DNA from: Chlamydiota bacterium
GTDB lineage: Bacteria > Chlamydiota > Chlamydiia > Chlamydiales > JAJFMK01
Direction: 5' to 3'
Assembly (NCBI GenBank): GCA_021772215.1
Contig: JAJFMK010000112.1
Span: 1-12,462, forward strand
Length of the DNA: 12,462 bases
The translations under genes and the position numbers were made by a program. This document shows positions 6,435-12,462 of the stretch, in pieces. Each line of letters starts with the position of its first letter. Within the stretch, counting starts at the first letter, position 1. The notes beneath the pieces were generated by a model. That model had not been told where the DNA came from. It did not search any database and saw nothing but the letters and a program-made list of their open reading frames with translations.

Positions 6435-7435
6435 TGGGTATCGAGTTTTATTTTCTATTTATTGTTTTAGGGATCATTGCGCTCATCCTGCTCAGCATCT
6501 TGGGCAAATATGTGAGCCTTTGGTTTCAAGCGTTTGTCTCCGGCACACCGATCGGATTTTTCAACATCATCGGAATGAGCTTAAGGAAGATCCCTCCACG
6601 AGTAATCGTCACAGCTAGGATCAACTCCTTCAAAGCGGGCCTGAAGCAGATCTCGGTCTCCGACCTTGAGACCCACTATCTAGCAGGCGGAAACGTGATC
6701 GCTGTGGTCATTGCGATGATCGCTGCCGATAAAGCGAATATTCCGCTCGACTGGCGCCGCGCGACAGCGATTGACCTCGCAGGCCGCGACGTACAGGGCG
6801 CGATCCGCACCTCCGTCAATCCTAAGGTGATCGACTGCCCTCCGCAACAAGAGCGCGGACGCGGCGACTACATCGCCGGTGTGGCAAAAGATGGAATTCA
6901 GCTTCTCTGCCGCGCTCGGGTGACGGTACGCACAAATATCGTCCAGCTCGTGGGCGGTGCGACAGAAGAGACGATCATCGCCCGTGTCGGTGAGGGTATC
7001 GTCAGCGCTATCGGTGCCTCGGACTCCTACCTCCACGTTCTCGAATCTCCTCAGCAGATCTCGATGTTGGTTTTGGAGAAGGGTCTCGACTCACAGACAG
7101 CCTTTGAAATTCTCTCGATCGATATCGCCGACATCAACGTCGGAGAGAACATCGGCGCGAAGCTGCGCACCAAAAAGGCAGAAGCCGATATGGAGATCGC
7201 AAGAGCTGAAGCGGAGAAGCGCCGTGCGATGGCTGTCGCCGCTGAGCAGGAGTGGAAAGCAACCGTCAAAGAGAAAGAGGCGCTAGTGATGGAGAGCCAA
7301 GCTCAGGTGCCGCTTGCCATGGCAGAGGCGCTAAAAGCCGGAAAAATAGGCTACTTTGATAATCTAAGAATGCAGAACATCCAATCAGACACAGATATGA
7401 GAAATTCACTCTCTAAAGAACCCGAGGATAAATGA
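6434..7435 (+). CDS. floA: Flotillin-like protein FloA (SPFH family, UPF0365)
   Basis: FloA proteins oligomerise under the inner membrane and organise membrane microdomains. The sequence has one N-terminal membrane hairpin (residues ~4-24), a central SPFH/band-7 region (~30-235) with the family block VQLVGGATEETIIARVGEGI, and an alanine/glutamate-rich coiled coil (~245-315: TKKAEADMEIARAEAEKRRA) that drives assembly. Its 333 residues are close to the usual ~330 of B. subtilis FloA. The start overlaps the previous stop (TAATG), and the stop overlaps the next start (ATGA). Its position directly after two NfeD genes is the known nfeD-floA arrangement, as in the yqeZ-yqfA-yqfB locus of B. subtilis. 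Nothing is missing or broken. Confidence 0.95.
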   Translation: MGIEFYFLFIVLGIIALILLSILGKYVSLWFQAFVSGTPIGFFNIIGMSLRKIPPRVIVTARINSFKAGLKQISVSDLETHYLAGGNVIAVVIAMIAADKANIPLDWRRATAIDLAGRDVQGAIRTSVNPKVIDCPPQQERGRGDYIAGVAKDGIQLLCRARVTVRTNIVQLVGGATEETIIARVGEGIVSAIGASDSYLHVLESPQQISMLVLEKGLDSQTAFEILSIDIADINVGENIGAKLRTKKAEADMEIARAEAEKRRAMAVAAEQEWKATVKEKEALVMESQAQVPLAMAEALKAGKIGYFDNLRMQNIQSDTDMRNSLSKEPEDK

Positions 7436-7839
7436 GTCTAATTGAGCTGATAGGCTTTATCATCACGATGCTGATGCTCACCTTCCTCTTTGGCCGGCAG
7501 GTCAGAGAGGAGCGCAAGCGCCGAAAGGACCCGGAAGGCTATGAGAGAGCGCAGAAGGAGAAAGAGAAGCAGCTCGAAGAGCTTATCTATGGCCACACCC
7601 TCGAGCCGGAAAGTGAAGGGGTCATTAAAGAGGAAGAGGAGCTTGAAGTTTGGGAGCAGCCGGCGTATAAAGTTGAAGAGGCTGAACCTGCCAAACCTAA
7701 AATAACTATGGAAGCAAAAAAAGATCACCCCTCACGTGCCCAAATGGCTGTTCAATCCCTGGGGCGTCCTGCGAATATGCTTGTTCTTCGCACACTTTTC
7801 GGTCCCCCAAAATCCTTAGATGAGCAGAGGTGGTGGTGA
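7432..7839 (+). CDS. Small membrane-anchored protein of unknown function in the floA operon (135 aa)
   Basis: I do not recognise a family. One N-terminal transmembrane helix (residues ~3-20, LIELIGFIITMLMLTFLF) is followed by a very basic, then acidic, charged stretch (~22-90) that is probably helical or disordered. A compact C-terminal motif ends the protein: RPANMLVLRTLFGPPKSLDEQ and two final tryptophans. The likely topology is an anchor with a cytoplasmic tail. ATG overlaps the floA stop as ATGA, with GAGGA (7424-7428) 3 nt before it, and its own stop overlaps the yggS start as GTGA. The context makes it a candidate accessory factor of the flotillin/NfeD complex, comparable in position (not in visible sequence) to yqfB in Bacillus. 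That role is inference. Confidence 0.8.
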   Translation: MSLIELIGFIITMLMLTFLFGRQVREERKRRKDPEGYERAQKEKEKQLEELIYGHTLEPESEGVIKEEEELEVWEQPAYKVEEAEPAKPKITMEAKKDHPSRAQMAVQSLGRPANMLVLRTLFGPPKSLDEQRWW

Positions 7840-8504
7840 GTCAATACGCTAAAGTCAACGCTCTCGTTGAAAAAAAGTGCCGCGAGGTGGGCCGCGCGCC
7901 CGACTCCGTAACGGTGATCGCCGTCTCTAAAGGGCGCGCCCTTGAGGATATCGCAGACGCCTACGCTCAAGGCTGTCGTCACTTTGGCGAAAATCGCGTC
8001 GAAGAGTTCTTCGACAAAAGCGGTCAACTGCCCAGCAATATCTTCTGGCATATGATTGGACATATCCAGAAGAAAAAGGTGAACAAAGTGGTCAACGCCT
8101 TCTCCCTTCTTCACTCTATCGACACCTTGGAGCTGGCAGAAAAGGTCAACGACCGCAGCCAATCACTTGGCCTGATCACTCCAATCCTCTTAGAGTGTAA
8201 CACCTCCGGCGAAGAGAGCAAGTTGGGGCTCGACCCCGACACTTGGAACAATCACTGGCCCAAGCTGATCGAATTAAAGGGCATATCAATCATGGGTCTG
8301 ATGACGATGGCCCCCCTAACCGAAAATGAAAAGATCATCCGACAAACGTTTCGCACCCTTCGCCAGTTCCAGCTCCACCTTCGCGAACTTAGAACCCCCA
8401 ACGCTCCCTTAAAGCAGCTCTCCATGGGTATGAGTAACGACTGGGAAATCGCCATCGAAGAGGGCTCGACCCTCCTTCGCATCGGAAAAGCCATCTTTGA
8501 CTAA
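7836..8504 (+). CDS. yggS: YggS-family PLP homeostasis protein (222 aa)
   Basis: YggS/PROSC proteins bind pyridoxal 5'-phosphate and keep cellular vitamin B6 and some amino-acid pools in balance; no enzymatic activity is established. Visible motifs are VIAVSKG with the PLP lysine K32, HFGENRVEEF (49 onward), WHMIGHIQKKK, and the phosphate-binding end LSMGMSNDWEIAIEEGSTLLRIGKAIF. The length is normal for the family. Three GTG codons stand in a row (7830, 7833, 7836). I choose 7836 because AGAGG (7826-7830) is 5 nt away and because it gives a GTGA overlap with the previous stop, like the other operon junctions; GTG 7830 would overlap its own Shine-Dalgarno. It is the last gene of the operon. 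Confidence 0.93.
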   Translation: MSQYAKVNALVEKKCREVGRAPDSVTVIAVSKGRALEDIADAYAQGCRHFGENRVEEFFDKSGQLPSNIFWHMIGHIQKKKVNKVVNAFSLLHSIDTLELAEKVNDRSQSLGLITPILLECNTSGEESKLGLDPDTWNNHWPKLIELKGISIMGLMTMAPLTENEKIIRQTFRTLRQFQLHLRELRTPNAPLKQLSMGMSNDWEIAIEEGSTLLRIGKAIFD

Positions 8505-8520
8505 AATATAACTCATTTTA
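8504..8520 (+). promoter_or_regulatory. Operator-like 17-bp element, copy 1 (unpaired)
   Basis: AAATATAACTCATTTTA starts on the last base of the yggS stop codon and lies exactly 20 bp (about two helical turns) before copy 2 in the same orientation. The bases ATAT at positions 3-6 and CTCA at 9-12 of the element are invariant in all five copies of this region. Confidence 0.6.
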
Positions 8521-8523
8521 CCC

Positions 8524-8569
8524 AAATATAACTCATTCTAGCTAAATTTATGAAAAGTGAGGCATATAT
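8524..8569. promoter_or_regulatory. Operator-like dyad A (copies 2 and 3)
   Basis: Copy 2 (8524-8540) reads AAATATAACTCATTCTA on the plus strand. Copy 3 (8553-8569) is inverted and reads ATATATGCCTCACTTTT on the minus strand. They are separated by 12 bp, 29 bp from start to start, the same geometry as dyad B. It lies upstream of the probable -35 box of the AlbA_2-type gene. Confidence 0.65.
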
Positions 8570-8580
8570 GACATATGTTT

Positions 8581-8610
8581 TTGACAAATATACCTCATCT
8601 TACGCAAAAT
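8581..8610 (+). promoter_or_regulatory. Probable promoter of the AlbA_2-type regulator gene
   Basis: TTGACA (8581-8586) is a perfect sigma-70-like -35 box. CAAAAT (8605-8610), 18 bp later, is the best -10 candidate and would put the transcript start near 8617, about 13 nt before the ATG at 8630. Operator copy 4 lies between the two boxes, and copy 5 covers the start site and ribosome-binding site, a layout suited to repression. Confidence 0.5.
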
Positions 8611-8631
8611 ACGGTAAAATGAGGTATATAT
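8586..8631. promoter_or_regulatory. Operator-like dyad B (copies 4 and 5) over promoter and start codon
   Basis: Copy 4 (8586-8602) reads AAATATACCTCATCTTA; copy 5 (8615-8631) is inverted and reads ATATATACCTCATTTTA on the minus strand. The gap is 12 bp, identical to dyad A. Copy 5 contains the GAGG Shine-Dalgarno (8621-8624, 5 nt before ATG 8630) and the first two bases of the start codon, so binding here would block transcription. Autoregulation by the downstream protein is the simplest reading. Confidence 0.65.
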
Positions 8632-9967
8632 GTTATATCCTGAGGTAGAGTCTCACGTCCTGGAGTTCAAAAGCAGCATCCCAAAAAATGATCAGATCCT
8701 TAAAACAGTTATTGGATTTTGTAATCAAGCAGGAGGAAAACTACTTATTGGGGTCAACGACTTAAGGGAAATCATTGGATTAGAAGAAGATGAAGCAATT
8801 CAACTCGTCGAATGGATAGAAAAGGCCGTTTACGACGCCACCTCCCCGCCAATTATCCCACGCGCTTTAATTCAACGTATAGGAGATAAACTTCTTGTCG
8901 TTATAGAGGTCAATTCGGGAATGAACAAGCCCTACCACCGTACTTCAGAAGGCTTAGAAAAGGGAACCTACATCCGAATAGGAACCTCTACCACGCGTGC
9001 CAGCCTGGAAATGATTGAAGAGCTTAAGTGGCAATCCCGAGGCCTCTCTTACGACTCCATGCCTCTCTACCAATCCTCAGAAGATGAACTAGACAAAAAG
9101 AAAATCCTATCATTCTTGCAATCAAGGAAACACCCAGGATCTGCCACACCAACCGATGATACCCTCTTTAATTATAACCTCATCAAGGAAGAGCACTTTC
9201 GACGCTATCCGACTAATGCAGGGATACTGCTCTTTGGAAAAAGGGTCGATCACTGGTTTTCTGAAGCAATGACTATTTGCACCCATTTTTCAGGAACTAG
9301 TGGACGGGAAGCTATCGCAACTCGAGACTGCATAGGCACTCTTTTCGAACAGTTCGAAAACGCCTATGAGTTCATCTTAGGTCGCCTAAATCGCTCATTT
9401 ACAATTAAAGGACCCCGCAGGGAAGAAAAATTTGAACTTCCGGTTATCGCTATACGCGAACTTTTACTCAATGCCCTCATTCACCGTAATTACCACCATA
9501 AAGCTCCTACAAAAGTAGCTATTTATGAAGACCGGATTGAAATTTTTAGTCCCGGGGGATTTCCTACCCCTTTTCCCAATTTGAGACTTGGACTAACAGA
9601 TGTACGAAACATCGCAATTTGCAAGGTTTTCAGAGAGGCTAACTACATTGAAAAACTAGGATCGGGTTTTGTTACAGTCTTTGATAGCTATGTAGAATGG
9701 AAGCTCCCCGAACCAAAAATCATCAATGGTGATGTTTATGTGAAATGCATCCTTCCCAGAGAGAAATTTCAAGAGGAATTTGTTTCTGATCCCAATCAAC
9801 AAATTTTAGATCTTTTTGCTACTGCCGACAACCTATCGGTATCAGAAGTGATGTCGCAACTAAAAATCCCCCGAGCAACCGCAACCCGCCGGCTAAAAGC
9901 ACTTGTAGAGGAGGGAAAACTTATTCAAGTTGGCAAGGGCAAAGGGACGAAATACTGCCTCAAATAA
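8630..9967 (+). CDS. AlbA_2-type putative ATP-dependent transcriptional regulator (445 aa)
   Basis: Residues ~8-125 form an AlbA_2 domain (Schlafen-like/divergent AAA_4): LEFKSSIPKN, then GGKLLIGVNDLREIIG, then KGTYIRIGTSTTRAS. Residues ~275-350 resemble the C-terminal HATPase-like domain of this family, with RELLLNALIHRNY (276-288, N281), IEIFSPGGFP (303-312) and LGSGF (343-347). Residues ~387-445 form a winged helix-turn-helix (LSVSEVMSQLKIPRATATRR), a DNA reader. The full architecture matches the COG2865 type of predicted regulators; length is normal. Start ATG 8630 has a GAGG 5 nt upstream. The gene stands alone after an operator-like array and is more AT-rich than the flanking core genes, typical of mobile accessory regulators. 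Target genes other than itself are unknown; some relatives are linked to phage defence, which is not shown here. Confidence 0.88.
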   Translation: MLYPEVESHVLEFKSSIPKNDQILKTVIGFCNQAGGKLLIGVNDLREIIGLEEDEAIQLVEWIEKAVYDATSPPIIPRALIQRIGDKLLVVIEVNSGMNKPYHRTSEGLEKGTYIRIGTSTTRASLEMIEELKWQSRGLSYDSMPLYQSSEDELDKKKILSFLQSRKHPGSATPTDDTLFNYNLIKEEHFRRYPTNAGILLFGKRVDHWFSEAMTICTHFSGTSGREAIATRDCIGTLFEQFENAYEFILGRLNRSFTIKGPRREEKFELPVIAIRELLLNALIHRNYHHKAPTKVAIYEDRIEIFSPGGFPTPFPNLRLGLTDVRNIAICKVFREANYIEKLGSGFVTVFDSYVEWKLPEPKIINGDVYVKCILPREKFQEEFVSDPNQQILDLFATADNLSVSEVMSQLKIPRATATRRLKALVEEGKLIQVGKGKGTKYCLK

Positions 9968-9973
9968 TGAGCT

Positions 9974-12379
9974 CTAGCTTGTTGTAGCCAGATGTTTAGC
10001 CTGAGCAATCCTCACCTCAAACTTCTCCTTCTCCCAACTTTTACAGCCGGACCAGTAGAAGGTGAAGGCGACTTTGGTGTCTACGAGCAGCTGCTCAGTT
10101 TCGAGGTCGACATACCAAATTCCCAAAGTGGTATCGACTGATTCGACATCTTTTGATGTAGCCCAGCCATCTAAACTGTATTGCAGACGAAAGGGCGTCT
10201 TCGCCTCTATACGGAGCCGCTTACCCTGATCAATCCTGCTGATCCTATGGTTAAAACGCCAAAAATGGAGATTTGAGGTCACCTTCTGTTCTACATAGCG
10301 GCGATAGACCGGCTCAATGAGGTCGAAAACGCGGCCTTGGCTAAGGGAACGAAATAGGCGTACATATTCTGAATGGGTCCAGACAAGCGGCATCGCAGAG
10401 CCGGAAGGGTGGCCATTGAAAAGGTCTAATTTGGGGATGTCGGCGCTCTCCCAGATCTGCTCGGGGAAAAACTGCGCAGCATTGCTCTGACGACACATCG
10501 TCTTTAGAAGTTTCCAGCCGAGGTCTTTGTCACCGCGCGCCAGCTCGTAGTGTCCCCTCTCTCCGACCATCAGGGGCCATCCGCGCCCCACCCCGGTCCC
10601 GTTGTAAGGGGAACCATCTTCATGTTCCCCATAACCATCGTCATTATAGCGATGCCACACTGGTCCTGTTTTCGTATCCGTTCTCAGCAGATGATCGATC
10701 ACCTTCACGGTATCTAAGATACGTGGATCTTTCGCATCGCGAAGACCGAAGCGCACGAGAGCCAAAGCGTCGCAAGAGACGATCTGATCTGCCATCACAT
10801 CGGAGTCTTTCCAGGGAATATTTTTGATGTGGAAGTCACCCTGAGAGGGTTCGATATCGAGGTTTTTGACATCGGGGGCAATCCGAATGTAATACCCTTT
10901 GACCCCAACTTCCTTAGCGAGATCTGTATCTTCGACATAGATCCACTGCTCGATAAGCGAGTTCCAGCAGTCCGCCATCTCAATGAGGTAGCGGCTAGCG
11001 GCGCTGTTGCCAAGCTGTTCGTAAGTTTCGGCGGAGACGAGAAGGGCGGAAATCTCGTTAGCTAAGGTGAAGGGGGTGTAGCCGCCATTTTCCTCCCAGC
11101 GATCTTCTTGAGTGACCGGCCCATTTTGTACGATATAGCAAACCGCCTTGCAAATCATCTCCTGAGGATCAATATTTTGCAGCTGATCATGCTTGGCCAG
11201 GCGGTTGGCAAGGAGAATCGGCATTGCCGTCTCATCCATCTGTATGCCGGGCCAGTAGGCCTCCCCTGTCACCCACATACATTGCGGCCAGTGGCCATCT
11301 TTGTCTTGCGTGCACATCAGATAGAAGAGGATCTCGCGCGCAGCCTCACTGTCGCCCGCGGCGGACAGACCCGCTGCTGTCTCCACGAGGTCTCGCGGCC
11401 AGATCAGGTGATATCCCCCTAAATTGGCATCCCCTTGGCTTTTTCCCCAAGGGATCGAGAGGCTGGCAATGACAGAGCCCTCAAAGAGCTTCGTGCGGTG
11501 ACACTTCATCACCATCACACTCGTGCGGAAGAAATCTTCAAGCGTCTCATCCTCGTGTGAGGGGGTGTGAAGATTGAGATAGCTCTCCTCCCAATCAGCC
11601 TTGTAGTGATCGAAGATAAGATGAGGGTCTGATAAAAGCGTAGCTCGACACATCTGACCGGCGGTGAGCTCGTTACTGCCAAAACTTACCGAAATAAAGA
11701 GCTCTTTAGAGTTTAACGGAAGCTCCCCGGTCAGCCCAATATTTCCATCATTTACTTTTGTATAGATCTCTTGAATCTGTCGATTGTTCTTCAACTGAAT
11801 CCAGCCATCGTTAACCCCTACATAGCCGCAAGAGCGAAGCAAAAAGCCCTGGTTTGACCCTACAACCATGCAGCAGTTATTGCGCTTAGCACAGAGGAGA
11901 TCAACCCCTTTATAGTCGCCAATCCAGCCGTTGTTGTGGTAGCCCTCATTATCAATGTGGGGTGTAACGTAGCAAAAAAGCCGATAGTCTTCGATCCTCC
12001 CCTTGAGAGGTTCAAAAGCGATGCGGGTCACAAGCGAGTCTCGTCGCGGGTCACTATAGATCCACTTTATTAGACGGTAGCGCCCCTCCTTACACTCTGT
12101 AGTTACTCGATAGGCGGGAACACCGGGGGAGATATATTCGATCTTGTGGGTAGCGTCATACTTCTCATAGGAGACGAAATCCTCGCCAGTCACGATAAAC
12201 TCAATTTGGCGGGTATTGGCGCGGTCAATTGAGGGGTAGTAGACCTCAGTGATAACCCCCTTTGCCAGTGTAAACCAGATTCTTGACTGCTTTGAATATG
12301 CTGAACCTACCGCATCTTTTGAGCTTCTCGTCCAGTGTGGCTCCATGCCGGGTCCATTAGGGGCAATTTTCTCTTCCAT
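9974..12379 (-). CDS. GH15 glucoamylase / glucodextranase-like glucosidase (801 aa)
   Basis: This enzyme should release glucose from the non-reducing ends of alpha-glucans. Residues ~10-265 form the N-terminal beta-sandwich of bacterial GH15 enzymes (SRIWFTLAKGVITEVYYP). Residues ~275-690 form the (alpha/alpha)6 catalytic barrel: LIWPRD (325-330), QMDETA with probable general acid E383, RWEENGGYTPFTLANEISAL, GRGWPLMVGERGHYEL (598-613), and THSEYVRL with probable general base E671. Residues ~705-795 add a C-terminal beta domain. All expected catalytic residues are present. There is no signal peptide, so it probably acts in the cytoplasm, perhaps on glycogen or its maltodextrins. The start ATG (12379) has only a weak, distant GGTAAAG. 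It converges on the AlbA_2-type gene with 6 nt between stops. Glucoamylase versus glucodextranase specificity cannot be decided from sequence. Confidence 0.92.
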   Translation of the reverse strand: MEEKIAPNGPGMEPHWTRSSKDAVGSAYSKQSRIWFTLAKGVITEVYYPSIDRANTRQIEFIVTGEDFVSYEKYDATHKIEYISPGVPAYRVTTECKEGRYRLIKWIYSDPRRDSLVTRIAFEPLKGRIEDYRLFCYVTPHIDNEGYHNNGWIGDYKGVDLLCAKRNNCCMVVGSNQGFLLRSCGYVGVNDGWIQLKNNRQIQEIYTKVNDGNIGLTGELPLNSKELFISVSFGSNELTAGQMCRATLLSDPHLIFDHYKADWEESYLNLHTPSHEDETLEDFFRTSVMVMKCHRTKLFEGSVIASLSIPWGKSQGDANLGGYHLIWPRDLVETAAGLSAAGDSEAAREILFYLMCTQDKDGHWPQCMWVTGEAYWPGIQMDETAMPILLANRLAKHDQLQNIDPQEMICKAVCYIVQNGPVTQEDRWEENGGYTPFTLANEISALLVSAETYEQLGNSAASRYLIEMADCWNSLIEQWIYVEDTDLAKEVGVKGYYIRIAPDVKNLDIEPSQGDFHIKNIPWKDSDVMADQIVSCDALALVRFGLRDAKDPRILDTVKVIDHLLRTDTKTGPVWHRYNDDGYGEHEDGSPYNGTGVGRGWPLMVGERGHYELARGDKDLGWKLLKTMCRQSNAAQFFPEQIWESADIPKLDLFNGHPSGSAMPLVWTHSEYVRLFRSLSQGRVFDLIEPVYRRYVEQKVTSNLHFWRFNHRISRIDQGKRLRIEAKTPFRLQYSLDGWATSKDVESVDTTLGIWYVDLETEQLLVDTKVAFTFYWSGCKSWEKEKFEVRIAQAKHLATTS

Positions 12380-12462
12380 ATTTTGTTCTTTACCTATTTA
12401 AGTTCGGTTTGCCAAGTAATTTTATGTCATATAAACTAAAGTAAGTTGCTTAAATAATTAAG

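Noticed and set aside
6680..7036. Antisense open frame of 118 codons on the minus strand opposite floA
   Set aside because: It lies entirely within the clear floA gene, has no recognisable motif or ribosome-binding site, and is expected from the G+C-rich codon usage there.
7752..8162. Antisense open frame of 136 codons opposite the end of the anchor gene and yggS
   Set aside because: It spans two well-supported plus-strand genes and its translation shows no family features; treated as a shadow.
8504..8631. CRISPR-like repeat array
   Set aside because: The 17-bp copies are imperfect, stand in both orientations and have gaps of 3-16 bp; this is an operator pattern, not repeats and spacers.
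8630..9967. Toxin-antitoxin or multi-gene defence module around the AlbA_2-type gene
   Set aside because: The gene stands alone between yggS and a housekeeping-type glucoamylase; no partner gene is present in the window.
12380..12462. Promoter of the glucoamylase gene on the minus strand
   Set aside because: The region is AT-rich with TAAAAT-like boxes, but no -35 box with proper spacing could be paired to one, so nothing is called.

Overview
The window reads as a stretch of bacterial chromosome with dense, tightly packed housekeeping genes and a short accessory zone. The best guess at the host is a member of the Chlamydiae, probably an environmental (amoeba-type) lineage. This is inference from the mix of genes: hemL, an unusual NfeD/flotillin operon, a GH15 glucoamylase, and small hydrophobic orphan proteins. 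No marker gene proves it. The core genes look clearly richer in G+C than the accessory ones.

Layout. Positions 1-810 hold the C-terminal ~63% of hemL (glutamate-1-semialdehyde aminomutase). Positions 811-2606 are an accessory stretch: a 109-residue membrane protein, a 77-bp decayed copy of an internal piece of hemL, a ~131-residue membrane protein and a small putative exported protein. On the minus strand, 2642-3679 is an orphan protein with an HNH-like metal-finger motif. Positions 3862-8504 are a five-gene plus-strand operon in which every junction overlaps: a long NfeD/ClpP-class membrane protease, a short NfeD protein, the flotillin-like FloA, a small membrane-anchored orphan, and the PLP-homeostasis protein YggS. 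Positions 8504-8631 hold five copies of a 17-bp element, four of them in two dyads with identical geometry. They cover the promoter and ribosome-binding site of an AlbA_2-type ATP-dependent regulator gene (8630-9967). Convergent with it, 6 nt away, is a GH15 glucoamylase (9974-12379, minus).

How the genes work together. NfeD and FloA are known partners: flotillins scaffold membrane microdomains, and NfeD proteins bind them through a C-terminal OB domain. Here two NfeD proteins with closely related OB domains are translationally coupled to one FloA, with an extra anchor protein. The AlbA_2 gene looks self-regulated. The glucoamylase has no export signal and would release glucose from glycogen-like glucans in the cytoplasm.

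The points most worth attention are the paired-dyad operator array, the degenerate second ClpP-like domain at the front of the NfeD protease, the hemL fragment with its chimeric downstream frame, and the HNH-like orphan. No tRNA, rRNA, CRISPR array or intact mobile element was seen.
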